This document shows, in pieces, positions 34,311 to 46,155 of a stretch of DNA of 64,000 bases (positions within the stretch are counted from its first letter, which is position 1; each line of letters starts with the position of its first letter). The DNA is taken from the NCBI GenBank assembly GCA_017165825.1, contig CM029367.1, forward strand, positions 5,660,223 through 5,724,222, read 5' to 3'. The stretch comes from Hepsetus odoe (Eukaryota > Chordata > Actinopteri > Characiformes > Hepsetidae). The notes below the pieces were generated by a model, which did not search any database, was not told the DNA's origin, and was given only the letters and a program-made list of their open reading frames with translations. The translations under genes were made by a program, and so were the position numbers.

Positions 34311-35832
34311 AACCCAATCAAATTTACATAAATAAATTCTATCAATTTGATAACATTTTGAGAAAAAGACTTTATTTATTAGAAATGAGGGCCCAAACTT
34401 CTGTAGTGCCTGTAGTGCATTGTGTATATTGTATATGTATATATTGGAATGACCACTCAAAATATATGGATTGAAACATTACAATTGAATTAAACACAAA
34501 AATGAGGATGAGTATAAGGACTCATACCTGAAAATACTGATTGAATTATAAATTATACATGGAATGAAAATTGGAATATTTTTAGTCATTTTGAGTCAAA
34601 GGTTCAGAATCATAAATCGTATTTATTACTTTGTTATCTAGCTGATATACTTTTAAATACCCTGCCCTGACTGCTATAGTCCACTGCTTTGTTGAATGGA
34701 ATTGAAATTGCCGAACATCTTACCGGTTCCCTGTTTTTCCTCAAAGCAACATACTTTGTGTAGCAACATGCACGAAGAAGAAAACCAACAAAGCTGCACT
34801 CTGAAATTATGTAGTAGAAACTTAGTGAACTGTTAAATGTAAGCAGAAATTGTGGTAAACTTACTTTTTTTTACTTGTGGTTAAAAAAAAAAAAACTGTT
34901 TTGGTTTGGTTGCTTTATGCAACTGTTTGAAAGTAGTAAATATCTCAGCTCCTTAATGCTATCAAAATTCAATGGAAAATGTCCATATAGCAAAACATAT
35001 TGGGTTTAGAAGATATCCTGTCTATCACTTATATATAGTGTTCTTTGATGTTTAATAAATTTAATGGAATTACCATTGCACATGGCGGCTACAGAATATC
35101 CTGACATCAGAGCTCTCTATAGCTAGAAACAGCTGGCTGAAGAAATTCTTACTAGATTTGCAAACTATATTCTTATTTATCATTTATCAAATTGAAAGTA
35201 CCAACTGCTCTCTATATTAAATATAAATGTAAAAATGAATGAACAAACTAAAAAACTACATCCAAAAAACTTAAAAAAAAAGTTTTTTTTCCCTCTGTAT
35301 GTAGAGTAATAACAGGTTTTTCGTGATTTTATGCTCTTTCCGGGAGACAGAGACTGTAGCCCTCCGTCTGTAGTCAGTTCTGACCTCAAAACTGCTATTG
35401 GCTGCATATTTTTGGCTGAAGGACCACTCTTAACCAAGCAGTGACACCGACAGTATAAAAGCCCCGTAATGGTGCTGTGGCTGCACTCAAAACCTCAACT
35501 GACCTGCCACCAACCCCTTTTTTGTTTTTCCTGAATCAATCTTCAGCAGAAACCTGGTCTTTATACCAAAGGATACTTAAACAGGAAGCTGAAAAGCATA
35601 CAGTTTGAAGCGACGCTGAATAATTTTTTTTTTCTTCCATACATGGAAATATGTGTGTTCATGGAATTGCGAAATTGTGCCAGCCCTGCAGTGCATCCAT
35701 ACCCAAAGAGATCCCTCTCCACCAAAATAGGTTTATCAGATTTGCACACTTTACTGAAATTGATCATCGAATGTTTTTATTGGAGAACTAAAAGAGGTTT
35801 TTAAAGCCCAGAGAGAGGGGAATAAACCTTAC
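34311..35832. other. Intronic AT-rich sequence
   Basis: No supported feature between the RTE copy and candidate exon 6. Confidence 0.45.
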
Positions 35833-35889
35833 CTTTCAATGGCTGCACATCTGCAGTGGCGGTCTTCTCTTCCCCGCCGGCCTCTCTGT
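35833..35889 (-). CDS. Candidate internal exon 6 with tandem acceptors (57, 60 or 63 nt)
   Basis: The minus strand shows a pyrimidine tract (gtctttctctct) followed by cgag-gag-cag, three AG acceptors spaced exactly 3 nt apart, then open frame and a consensus donor (AAAG then gtaagg). CAG is the acceptor usually preferred over GAG, so I end the exon at 35889; the other two choices end at 35892 and 35895. All keep frame. The phase-1 reading is (D)REAGGEEKTATADVQPLK, with GA or A added by the upstream acceptors. It lies about 850 nt from the preceding exon and resembles it in composition. Function unknown. Confidence 0.63.
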
Positions 35890-35939
35890 CTGCTCCTCGA
35901 GAGAGAAAGACGGATTAACAAATTAAAGGATTAAAAAAA

Positions 35940-36240
35940 AATCACCCTCCTATCCTAACACACTCAGATCTCAAACTGTTTTATACATAATTCAAACAGG
36001 CCAACAGCCCGGGCCTTCTTTATTACCCTATTGAAAGCTGGCCACTCCAAATTGTATGGCCAGCAGGCAGAGATTACGGTTATCATTTTTAATAATGGCG
36101 CCTAGAGACATATTTGAAGTATGCTCTTGAATGGAAAGAGGATATCTGCTTTGAATAACCTGTCGACGGCACTGGCAAAGGAGTGAGAGAATGCCTTCCG
36201 CTATGGATTCTGTTTATCAGGTAAAAAAAAAACACACACA
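35940..36240. other. Candidate conserved non-coding block between exons 5 and 6
   Basis: Non-repetitive, with mixed composition and blocks such as gaaagctggccactccaaat, gattacggttatcattttta and ataatggcgcctagagacat. It lies in an intron of only about 850 nt. Suggestive of a conserved regulatory or splicing element, unproven. Confidence 0.3.
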
Positions 36241-36296
36241 CAAACTCACCAGGTTGGAATCTCCAGGTTTTGGTTTAAATAGAGAATTTAAAAAGG

Positions 36297-36467
36297 AGGG
36301 GTGGTGATCTAGAGGTAGGATACTCGCAGATGGACCTAGAGGTTGCAGGTTCAAATCCTACCTCCAGTACATCACCAATAGGTTTCTAAGCAAGACTGTC
36401 CCTGCATGTAACAAATAGAAGTCCCTCAGGATGAGAATTTCTGATCATTTCTGATTGCTGTAAATCC
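36297..36467 (+). mobile_element. Third SINE type (family C), diverged copy
   Basis: ggtggtgatctagaggtagg (box A), gcaggttcaaatcc (box B), then ctaagcaagactgtccctgc. The 3' part is decayed. Same family as 46156-46365. Confidence 0.6.
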
Positions 36468-36739
36468 TTTGGTGTATAGTAGGGCACCCTGTACCCAAAT
36501 CATCATCACTCAGTGTTTCACCACGAGACCACCATTGATTAGTAGTCTTGTTTGCTTCTTCCATGCATCAGCATCAATGCTAGGGGGAGAGCATCCAAAG
36601 CTATCCAAGCCAAGAGTGGCCTGGCAGTCAGAAACTGGCTACTGATAATGATGTGCAGGAAAGTCTACTTGCTCTGTTTAACAGCAATATGGAAACTTTT
36701 ATTCTATGTAAATTAGCTTTAGTTTAAGTAAAGTGTTAC

Positions 36740-36829
36740 CGGCAGCATCCTCTGACTCTCCCTTCTTCTGCTCCTGTTTCTCCTTCTCGTCCTCAGTTTT
36801 GCATTCTCCTACTGGTTTCTCGTCCTCCG
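36740..36829 (-). CDS. Candidate internal exon 5 of acidic-protein gene (90 nt)
   Basis: On the minus strand an acceptor (tttgtctgtgttcaag) is followed by 90 nt and a donor (GCCG then gtaaca). The phase-1 frame is open for 30 residues, starts (A)EDEKPVGECKTEDEKEK and ends GESEDAA. About a third of its residues are Glu or Asp and about a quarter Lys, with a single Cys. It is the longest of the seven exons, and both introns are phase 1. Its Lys/Glu-rich makeup resembles linker regions of many cytoskeletal and sarcoplasmic proteins, but that is too general for an assignment. Confidence 0.65.
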
Positions 36830-37504
36830 CTTGAACACAGACAAAGATTTGCCACATTTAAAGAAGTAGGCCATTTAAAATGGAACTTTTTTCCAATTGC
36901 ACTGGAGCTACAAGGCTTTTGAATCTAACAAGTAATGGAAGGTCTTCCAATTAGCGTCATGCCTAAATCCCTATACACTGGTCTCAAACCATGCAGTTAC
37001 CTGAGACCATTTCTAATACATAGTTCTCAAAGCAAGATCTGTGACATAAAGCAAAGGGGTCCTTCATTTTCTTACTACAACTATTAACTATTATTAAGTG
37101 ACATGATATAGGAGGGGACTTGAGGCCCATTATAAAATAAAGTAAGCTCAGCATATCATTTTTCAAAGCAAACAGTCTTCACACTTTGCCATGACCCAAT
37201 GTCCTACAGTCATGATTAACACTTGAACTAGGGATGGGCAATATGGCAAAAATATTATATTGCAGGACTTAATCATTACACTTTTATTTATTCTTTCATG
37301 ATTCCATCTGTTTTACATTTTACATCACTAAATCCAAAGAAAAACACTAATAATGTTCTCTTTAATAAATCTTTCAGCTGATCACTGCTCCAGACTGGCT
37401 CAGAAAAACAAACTACGGCAGAGTTTTTCACAATAATGATAATATATCAACATATCGCCCTATAAATTCGAAATCATCTTTAATTAAGATAATCATTCAC
37501 TGAA

Positions 37505-37735
37505 AAGTGACAGCTTGTCATTGTGAAACACAGCACAACACAGTGAACCACCACGAAGTGCAGCCTCTGCATTGAACCAGAGGCACACGCAGCAGGGGGC
37601 AGCTATTGAAAGTGGCCAGGGAACAGTGATGGGGACAGTACCTTGCTCAAAGGAACTTCAACTTACCAGGCTGGAATTCGAATCCCATGACCTTCCAATC
37701 CTAGGGCCTAGTCTCTAACCACTAGGCCACCACTG
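37505..37735 (-). mobile_element. tRNA-derived SINE (family A), copy 6
   Basis: Minus strand: gtggtggcctagtggttaga, box B-like gggattcgaattcc, ccttt/gagcaaggtactgtcc and a tail with gtgtttcacaatgacaag. Complete but diverged. Confidence 0.82.
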
Positions 37736-38609
37736 CTTCATATAGCTAAGTTGGCAAATATGTCTAGTTTATGAACCATTGCTCTGATGTGCTCATGCAG
37801 TTTCTGGCACTATGTAGCATTTTGTTATCCATAAAAATGGTCCAAAGTGCACTGTTTAGCTAAATCTGTAGTCAAAGCCATCATAAAGCCTGTATTTTGT
37901 TTGTGTTTTCGTTCATTTTTATAGATAACAACTTGGTTCAGCCGAGGTAAGTGTAAGACTTCAGGCCTGTATATTTCACAGTGCTGTCTGAGTCATTGAC
38001 TTCAATACCTTATTGGTTATATTAGCCTCATAACAATAGTTCATAACAATAGTTTTAGCCTGAATCTAGCCCTAACAATGCGACGTGTGACTTGTTACAA
38101 CAATTGTAACTCTCGGTTCACTCTTTCTCACCAAGTATTTCCATTCCCTGATATTCCCATTTCTTAGATGTAAATCACACCTGACTGCCCCTTAATTTCT
38201 TATTTGGAGCAAGGGACCGGTATTTTGTTAGGAGGCTGAGTCAGTCAAGCAAAAGCCACACCTGTTCTTCTGACTTTCTACTCTTTCCCATGCTCCATGG
38301 GGCAGCTGACAGCAAGAAGCTCCCATAACACACTCCCACCTTGGCCCCTGGAGAATGTGTTGGAGGCCTTATTGATCTGGGAGCAGCCGTGTGAGAAAAA
38401 GAGGCTGGACGGGAGTCCCTTTGCTTTTTGTATTTTTTTTTTTGTATTTTTTTTTATAGCAAACGGCAGACTCTAATGTGAGCAAGTTGGGCGAGCATCC
38501 TTGCATGACTGTTCAGAGTCACGGCAAACCGAGCATAACTTAAGCCCCGATTCGTCATGACCTGCCTCCTACTGCCAGATAGCTGCATGCTGGGAGTGTG
38601 TTGTATTGA

Positions 38610-38644
38610 GGGTGTGTGTGTGTGTGTGTGTGTGAGGGGGGGGG
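38610..38644 (+). repeat. GT microsatellite with G run
   Basis: About 11 GT units followed by gaggggggggg. Confidence 0.93.
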
Positions 38645-38982
38645 TGATTGTGTGCCCGTGTGTGTTAGTTGTGTGAGGATTAAAGCTTCTGTTAAAGGAG
38701 AATCACTCAGGGGAAGCTTAGCATGTCTGATGCTATACCATTGGCTGGCTACTGACACAGCGGCCCACCCATCTGACCTCAGGTTTCTTTTCACAGAGGG
38801 AAATCTGTGCTTCCTCCACTGGCTGTGTGCAAGTCATTCCCAAAGCCTGCTCTCCCGAGGCATTGCATAATGTAATACATGACAACGTAACGTAAATGAA
38901 GACAATATATGTCTTCACTATGTATGTTTTAGTAATGCAGCACAGGATGACATGCAAAATTGTGAAGCGTTCCTATTTTTTA

Positions 38983-39214
38983 GCGGCAGCGGTGGCCTAG
39001 TGGTTAGGGAGTTGGCCACAGGATTGGAAGTAGGTTGCCCCGAGGTACCCTTGAGCAAGGTACCATCCCTGCCACTGCTCCCCGGGCGCTTTCATAGCTT
39101 CCCCCTGCTGCACGGTGTTTGTGTGCATGGGTTAAATGCAGAGGTCCAATTTCATTTTGGTTCACTGTGTGCCATGCTGTGACCTCGCAATGACAAGAAT
39201 AGTCACTTTCACTT
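38983..39214 (+). mobile_element. tRNA-derived SINE (family A), copy 7, box B deleted
   Basis: Starts gcggcagcggtggcctagtg. After ggattggaag it jumps straight to taggttgcccc, so box B (gggttcgaatccc) is missing. The middle and tail agtcactttcactt are intact. Without box B it should not support RNA polymerase III transcription. Confidence 0.82.
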
Positions 39215-40019
39215 GCTTTCATTATAACTGAAACTGCTTTTAGTATTTTCTCTAAACGTCTCAGGGCAGGTGGGCCAGGCCAAATTTCTCTCCAAATTAC
39301 AATTCATAGTTTTCAGACACGTGATTAGTGACATAGTGAATAAACACTAAACGTTAGCGTGGGCTCATACATTGCCTGTTTTACGCGAGCACATTTTTAA
39401 ATCCTTGAACAGCAGAAGAAATAAGAAAGACATGTGAGCAAAGTTTTGGACACTTCTGATTCCTAAATAGCTTCCAATGCGATATTTCACTCATTAAAAA
39501 CAGTCGCTCTGGCAGTGGCTGCACATCTATTGTGGAGAATCCCTTCCCTTCCACTGCCATCAGGATGAAAGTTTACAAGTAACGACAGCTGTGAGTATTT
39601 TCATTTTGGATGATTCAAGAATGTTTTTGCTTTGGAGATGAAGTTGAAAAAATGTCTTCATTGCCAAAAATGTTGAGCAATATTTAGTTAATATTATCAA
39701 CCCTCTGATTTCCAAAAATCAGTTATTAAGTTTTCAGACTGGGAATGAATACATGAGCTTACCTTGAATGAAATGAGACATGAGAGCTACTGTTTATCAT
39801 TTTTTTGAATTCTCTCCCCAGAGAGGCCTCCTTCTCTGGTCTTTCATTCTCTTATGAAAGGTTATACTGTAGTGCAATCACCAGTAAGTGCATCCAATTA
39901 GAAAATGGCTAAATAAAACTGGAAAAAAAGAAGTTGTGTGCAGTGAAAGAAAGCCCTTCAAATGGTCCTTAAAAGCTTCACGTGAAAACTATACATCAAG
40001 ACGATAAGCTTGCATTATT
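39215..40019. other. Intronic sequence, no feature
   Basis: A donor-like gtaagctc on the minus strand at 39760 is not backed by a pyrimidine tract or an open phase-1 frame of useful length. Confidence 0.4.
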
Positions 40020-40250
40020 CCTCCTTTAAAGAAACATGATGCACCACTAGATAATTCAACAAAATAATGTCCCAACCACAATAAATAAAAAATGTTCCTG
40101 AAAAATTAAAAGGCACTTGCAAGACTAAGCCAAATGTCCTGACTTGAATCTCACTGAAAAAGAGGATTTTGAAGCCCAAAGGAAAGAGCCGGCTAAGCTT
40201 GAGGCATTGAAGAAAGTTTGGTTTCTGAATGGCCATTTCAATCTGCAGTC
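40020..40250 (+). pseudogene. Tc1-like transposase C-terminal scrap
   Basis: In one plus-strand frame, 40130-40170 reads AKCPDLNLTEKEDF, a decayed version of the SPDLNPIENLW block of Tc1-like transposases, with further weak similarity before it. Only a few dozen codons can be followed. Confidence 0.45.
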
Positions 40251-40530
40251 GTTTCTAGAGTTCTAGAATAATGTTCATATAACATCACTTCCTTAAAGGA
40301 TAGTTGTTGTCTAATTGGATGGAACTGAGGATGGCTGAACTTTTAAAGGATCCCAACAATGAAAGAAAATACCAGAGGAGGAGAAGGTGCTATTAAACAT
40401 CCCAGAAACAGCAGAAGCATCTTTGTATTTGAAATTTCATCAAAGATAAGCTCAAGAATTTTTATGACCCTATTTATAATCGTATGATAATTCTGGCATG
40501 ATTCATAGACTACCAGAGGTATTGATGAGT

Positions 40531-40632
40531 TACAGAACTGTGCAAAAGTCTTGATCCTCATTTCTTGATTCTCATTTTCTAATTTCTTTATATTTTGCTG
40601 GGATCCACCTTTTTGATGCAAATGAGCCTTAT
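40531..40632 (+). mobile_element. Partial Tc1-type MITE end
   Basis: The sequence aactgtgcaaaagtcttgat followed by ttctttatattttgctgggatc matches the left end of the MITE at 41431-41908 in order and spacing. Only one end is present. Confidence 0.5.
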
Positions 40633-42384
40633 GACCACTACCTTGCATACATCATAACACGAGGATATCCAAACTGATCGTTGAAAAATCTTGAGTTTAG
40701 ATTAATTGTCATAACAGGGTTATGTGTTGGTCGCACAGTGTTACAGTGCTGGCCTTGAGTAAAGTTTTATGTATTTATTCCCCTCCCCTATAAAGTTTTT
40801 ATTTATTAAAACACAGTATGAGGCTTAGTTATGGGGGCAATGAAAAGTCGTTCTCAGTCGGAGCTCAATGTTATTCACGGAGTTATTCCCATCCCTATCT
40901 CAAAGTCACTGTCTGAGGAGTGATAAACTCCTCCAAGCTGACTTTGCAGTAATCACACATCATGAATTTTGTTTACGATGTTCCTACAAGGCCAAGAAGC
41001 ACCACTTTACAATGGAAATCAGCATCTGCGGAACAGTCTGCAGAGCTTGCCAACCAATTTTTTTCCATGTACTGAATGTACCGACACAAACCGAGTATTT
41101 CACGCACATGAGGAAAGGTGAGGAAGGTATTGGAAAGTGCCCTTCATTACAGTTTGTAAAATTGCGATGGAATGGCTAGTAAAAGTAACCAAATCGATAC
41201 ACTAGCTCTGTTGATGCACAATTTGTACTTGCTATCTCCAGCCTTTCATCAGTGGTCAGTTAATAGGAGTTTATGTACTTTGAGCTGCTTTGGACCTTTT
41301 AAATCAAGCCATGTGGTCACCTGATTCTGACTACAGTCGAATAGGCCAGATGTCAGGTTGGCAACAGGTACATTTATAGTCAGGGTTTTGGCTCAGGTGA
41401 AGAAATGAAAAGTATAAATGGTAATAGATATACAGTGCTTGCAAAAGGCCTGAACCACTCATTCATCTCTTTTTATTTAGCAGGAATCAACCTGTTGGTG
41501 CAAAATACCATTCTATGCCAGTCAAACTGTCTTTTCTTTGGCATATCAAATGATTAAATTGCAGAAATGGGAGCAAATGCTTTAGTGAGATGGGCTGTAA
41601 AGTGTCTAAAGATATGTGCCTATAAAGGGGTTTCAAGCACTCAGCATTTGTCATCAGCAGTAAACTAATCACCTGATCATCTTTAATCATCTGCACCCGT
41701 TTCTGCTTTATGTCTTAAGTTAGACGCTTTGTCTAATCCTCCGAAATTGGTCAGGGACTGCACTGAAAATGAAAGCCAAAAACTTTGTCCTTTAGGAATT
41801 GTAGAGAACAATTCATTACCAATACATTCAAATAAATGAAAGTCTGGCTCCTTGGATGCAAAATATGAAGAAATGATGGGTGGCTCAAGATCTTTACACA
41901 GTACTGTATGTGCTAGGAACAAAACTACAACTGAAAACACAGCAATTTGTAACTTTTAATAGGATGAAGTGCATTAAGTTACCTCTGCTATTCCATCTAG
42001 CTCATTATGTCTAACATGCAATCTTCCAGATGTTTTTAAATTGCCATCACTGATTTCATTCAGTGCGTTATGACTTTGTTTGTATCCGGTGTCATGATGT
42101 GAGAACCTATTTAGCAAGCTTGCATGTCTATTCCTTTTCAAAGGATTTGTTAATTCCACTGACAGCTGTGATCATAACACTGCCTTAAGGGCTGTTTCAC
42201 AGCTATATGTCAGTTATACATAAAAAGTATTGTGTGTGTGGGTGTAGACATGTTCCTATCAATACACACACGATTCCCTGGCTTAATAGCCAAACCAACT
42301 ACTTTATTAAATTACTCCTGCATTCACCTTTGAAATGGAAGGAGTAGAATTAACAGTTAACGTTTTGTTATATCTGGTTTAGAA
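40633..42384. other. Intronic sequence with a MITE
   Basis: Only the MITE at 41431-41908 is recognised. Confidence 0.45.
41431..41908. mobile_element. Tc1-type MITE, about 480 bp
   Basis: Imperfect terminal inverted repeats: left tacagtgcttgcaaaaggcc, right (reversed) tacagtactgtgtaaagatc. Both continue into gaaccac/gagccac. Each end begins at a TA dinucleotide, the usual Tc1/mariner target. No transposase coding is left, so it is a non-autonomous element. Confidence 0.7.
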
Positions 42385-42625
42385 ACTGTGGCACAGTGGG
42401 TAGTGTTGCCACCTTATAGCGTGAAGGTTGTGGGTTTAATTCCCCGCTGGGGCAGCCTGGGTCCTTTCTTTCATTCAAAAGACTTGCATGTAAGGTGAGG
42501 CTAAATTCCCCTCTAGGATTGAGGAAGTGTGAGAGAGAGAGAGAGAGAGTGTGTGTGTGTGTGTGTGTGTGTGCCTTGTGAAGGACTGGATGATACGCTG
42601 CTAATGCATGGATGGAATGGATGGC
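42385..42625 (+). mobile_element. Second SINE type (family B)
   Basis: tRNA-like head ctgtggcacagtgggtagtg (box A), gtgggtttaattcccc (box B), then cttgcatgtaaggtgaggc and, after a GA/GT microsatellite, a tail with gaaggactggatgatacgc and ggatggaatggatgg. This is the widespread fish pattern in which the tail resembles a LINE 3' end. Confidence 0.65.
42535..42573 (+). repeat. GA then GT microsatellite
   Basis: About 9 GA units then about 11 GT units, inside SINE family B. Confidence 0.93.
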
Positions 42626-42660
42626 ATGTATCAGCCTTTTTTTGAATGATCTCTGTCTGA

Positions 42661-42898
42661 AGTGAAAGTGACTATTTCAGTCATTGTGAAACACGGCACA
42701 GCACACAGTGAACATCAATGAATGCAGCCTCTGCTTTTCACACACTGTGCAGCAGGAGGCAGCTATTGAAAGTGCCCAGGGAGCAGTGATGGGGGCAGTA
42801 CCTTGCTCAAGGGTACCTCAGGGCAACTTACTAGTCTGGGATTCGAACCCATTACCTTCCAATCCTGGAGCCAAGTCCCTAACGTCTAGACTACTGCT
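42661..42898 (-). mobile_element. tRNA-derived SINE (family A), copy 8
   Basis: Minus strand with gggttcgaatccc (box B), ccttgagcaaggtactgcc and the tail agtcactttcact. The box A region is diverged (agtagtctagacg). Confidence 0.82.
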
Positions 42899-43958
42899 CA
42901 TCCAGTATGCTACAGGTATATATGCAAAACTTTGAACGTCCTTGAGCAAAAGTGAAAATGACTGCTATAATGTTTGCTCAGAACCTATTTCGTGATATCT
43001 ATTTCCTCCAGTTTGTACAATTTATGTGTGATAAAGTGTGCAGAATGTGTTTACACAAAAAAGCTCATTTGATAAAGGCGTCTACATGTTTGCATACAAC
43101 TGTGTGCATACACACTTTAGATTTTCAGAAATGCAAATTCTATTTTCAGTGCCACAAATTGCTCTGGTCTTTCTTTTCTTCACATTTCATTAATTGCAAA
43201 TGATGGCATGAGGAAAGAGCTGACCTGTTGCTAAGCCCACGAGTTGTATTTGGAGGAAAGATGGAGCAGCTGTTTGAGGCTAATGCTTCTGATTGCTTTG
43301 GATTTTTGAATTTAGCTACGCCTTAATTTACACACACATGCTTTCATTCTCACTAAAATGAGGAGAGAAAGGGGCAGGATTCATCTCCGTGGCTCCAGCT
43401 AACACCTGTGTCTGCTGCAGAGTGGCTTACTTCACCGCTGCCAAAAGCATCCATTTTGCTCCCTTCTCCCATGTGTATTTATTCATGCTCCAAGCAAGGA
43501 GTGACAAAACAATCTAATGGGTGCACAAGTAAGTGTTCAGGTGGGCTGATGGAATGCCTACCAGCCGCATCCTTTTAGATTCTTGGCCTTACATTCGACT
43601 CAACCACTAGCCACTTCATGTCATAAAAATTGACAGTGAAAACATGCTAATCTGTGCAATACACCTGATATCTTTCATGATGAGAATACTGTTCTAAAAA
43701 GCTTTTTTTATAAAAGAATAAAAAGATTTTAATAAAAAGATTTTATTAAGTCATTTCATCTTGCTTGTTTAAGGAAATAATCTATTTTAGAAGTAAGCCA
43801 AAATTGTATGCCCATGAAAAAATGAGAAATACTGACAAAATTTAAGATGATGTCATTAAAGACTAAACTCTTTGCATCACACATACACATTTTGCAGTGT
43901 CTTATGAAGTGCCTTCAGACTTATAAAAATGAATAAATTAAAAAACATAAAATACAAC
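42899..43958. other. Intronic sequence, no feature
   Basis: Single-copy DNA. The more GC-balanced part 43375-43580 has no coding signal. Confidence 0.4.
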
Positions 43959-44200
43959 CACCGGTGGCTTAGTGGTTAGGGAAAAACCCCAGGATTGTAA
44001 GGTCCTGGGTTCAAATCCCAGACCAGAAGGTTGCCCTGAGGATCCCTTGAGCAAGGTACCATCCCTGTCACTGTTCCCGGGGCACTGGCTATGCCTGCCC
44101 ACTGCTGCACGGTTCGGGTTAATTGCAGAGAATGCTTTTGTTTTGTTGTCTCACTGTATGCTCTGCTGTGTTTCACAATGGCAAATAGTCACTTTCACTT
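43959..44200 (+). mobile_element. tRNA-derived SINE (family A), copy 9
   Basis: ggtggcttagtggttaggg (box A), gggttcaaatccc (box B), ccttgagcaaggtaccatcc and tail agtcactttcactt. Almost complete. Confidence 0.83.
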
Positions 44201-44637
44201 CCATGTATTTACATAAGCTGAATGACTGTAAACCAATCGTAACAGTACATACACAGTAGTTACATAGTTATTACATGCAGTGTTAATGTACAGTTATTAA
44301 AGACCATGAATGTAGAATGGGAACAGTTATCTGGTTAATGCAAAGTAGCTTTTGATTATAGTAGCTGACCAGCTAAGTTGTCGAATAAAGAGCCATAGCT
44401 AGTAATTAACATGCAGACATGCAAGAGGAAGCTGCAAGCACTTGAGTTGCCATGGGTGTTAAAAGAGGGAGGAGTTTGGAAATTAATGGACATTTCATTG
44501 CATTATAAACATCAAAAAACGTCAGGATTTATGATGACCCAAGGGAGGAAAGTGATAAAGGAAAGATACTGGGTATCATATTTATTCAACCCATAAAATA
44601 GCTAGCTGTTCTAGATGGCTTTATTTTGGTAATTACA

Positions 44638-44662
44638 TAATAATAATAATAATAATAATAAT
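44638..44662 (+). repeat. TAA microsatellite
   Basis: About 8 units of taa at the 3' end of the inverted SINE copy 10. Confidence 0.93.
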
Positions 44663-44871
44663 CCTTTATTTATAATCCCACGAATGGGAAATTCACTCTC
44701 TGCATTTCACCCATACACACATGTGCAGCAGTGGGCTGCTATTGAAAGCGCCCGGGGAGCAGTGTTGGGGACGGCACCTTGCTCAAGGGTACCTCAGGGC
44801 AACCTACTGGGAAGGGGTTCGAACCCCCGATCCTCCGATCATGTGGCTGACGCCCTAACCACTAGGCCACA
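44663..44871 (-). mobile_element. SINE (family A), copy 10, 3' end replaced by TAA repeat
   Basis: Minus strand: gtggcctagtggttagggcg, box B gggttcgaacccc, ccttgagcaaggtgccgtcc. The usual cactttcactt tail is absent and the copy ends at a TAA microsatellite (44638-44662) after ttcccattcgtgggattata. It may be a subfamily with a different tail. Confidence 0.75.
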
Positions 44872-44967
44872 TGTTGAATAAGTCAATATCACTTGACTCC
44901 GACTTAAAGCCACTTTATTAAAGCCTCCAGTGGTTGTAAGACACACCTCTGAGCGTAGCATTATTAC

Positions 44968-45036
44968 CTGCGACACTGCTTTCTACAGCTGTTTCCTTCC
45001 CATCTTTCAGATTTTTATCAGCCAAGGTGTCATTTT
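44968..45036 (-). CDS. Candidate internal exon 4 of acidic-protein gene (69 nt)
   Basis: On the minus strand an excellent acceptor (a T-rich tract ending cccttgtttttcag) is followed by 69 nt and a donor (GCAG then gtaata). The phase-1 frame is open for 23 residues, beginning (E)NDTLADKNLKDGKET and ending VESSVA. It is rich in Lys, Asp and Glu and lacks hydrophobic clusters, consistent with a disordered segment. Introns on both sides are phase 1. A SINE copy (44663-44871) ends about 100 nt beyond the donor. Function unknown. Confidence 0.65.
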
Positions 45037-45264
45037 CTGAAAAACAAGGGAAAAAAAAAGAATTTTCAAAGTGCTCTGACAACACTGGCTAAGACAGGTG
45101 TCCATCAAAGCTGGAAATAAATGGTTTTCTTTATGCGGCTTGTTTTTCATGGCCCCCATGAAGGCGTAATCTTTCTTGCTCGGCGTAAAACAGCTCTTTC
45201 AATGCAAGCGCACTTTATCAGCAATGTTTTGCCGTCTGTCATTCAGCAGTCATGGTTGATGACT

Positions 45265-45267
<3 letters not shown>

Positions 45268-45320
<53 letters not shown>

Positions 45321-45333
45321 CACACACACACAC
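45268..45333 (+). repeat. CA microsatellite
   Basis: About 31 CA units with one interruption (cctacac), about 230 nt upstream (transcript direction) of candidate exon 4. Confidence 0.95.
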
Positions 45334-46155
45334 CAAAAAAAGTCCATAAGTCGTTGTAGCTAAATGTAGCATTTAACCAATGCCATTCCTACCACCTGGG
45401 CTTTCTGTTTTCCTTTCTTTTTTTATTTCTCTTTTTCTACAAGCAGCATAATTGAATGGGACCATAACTTGAGTGGGGCCAAGCAGGACATTTGCCTTTG
45501 ACCCAGCATGTCCAGTTCGGAAAACTGATGGTGATGCAGCTGTCAATGCTGGAGGAATTAAACACAATGATGTAGAAAGCAGAACAAAAACAGCAAAAAA
45601 AAAAATGGGCTGCTGCTTCTAGGTATGCAAATACATGTCTATATCCTGTGGCCAAAAGTTAGAAAAGATGAACAGCTTGATATTAAAGCCGCATCCAACA
45701 TTGCATACTTCTGCGCTAAATAGTGTGCCACAATAGTATGTCTGAGACTGCAGTATCCACCAATGAGGAGTTGAAAGGTCCCAGGTGTCCTTGTTTCAGT
45801 ACTACTGCTCTGAATGTAGACATACAGGAAGTGGAATTAAAAAAAAAGCATTTTGGAGCTGTCACAGCCTACATATCTATATGAAAAGCTCTGCATTGTT
45901 ACCCTGTGCAAGGATTTCCAGATGACTTAACAAATAGATAGTTCAACATTACTGTTCTGAATAGTTGTGTTTTCCTGTGTTCTAGCTGCAAGGAGCTCAG
46001 CTGGATTGAGATTGGAATCTGGAGGTCAAGTGAACTCCTCAAACCATCGCTGAACAATGTTTGCAGGAAAGAGGCCACTGCCATTGGGGAATACCTTGGC
46101 CTGTTGGGATTTTAGGTAGGTGGAATGCATCACAGTAACATCCACATGAATACCA
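45334..46155. other. Intronic sequence, no feature
   Basis: No exon or transposon recognised. Confidence 0.4.

Larger units (their letters stand above)
36830..38982. other. Intronic sequence with SINE copy 6 and GT repeat
   Basis: Outside the SINE (37505-37735) and the GT repeat (38610) nothing is recognised. Two T-rich runs with a repeat of tttgtattttttttt lie at 38425-38455. Confidence 0.45.

Noticed and set aside
39755..39800. Possible 24-nt exon before gtaagctc on the minus strand
   Set aside because: No pyrimidine tract and composition unlike the seven exons.
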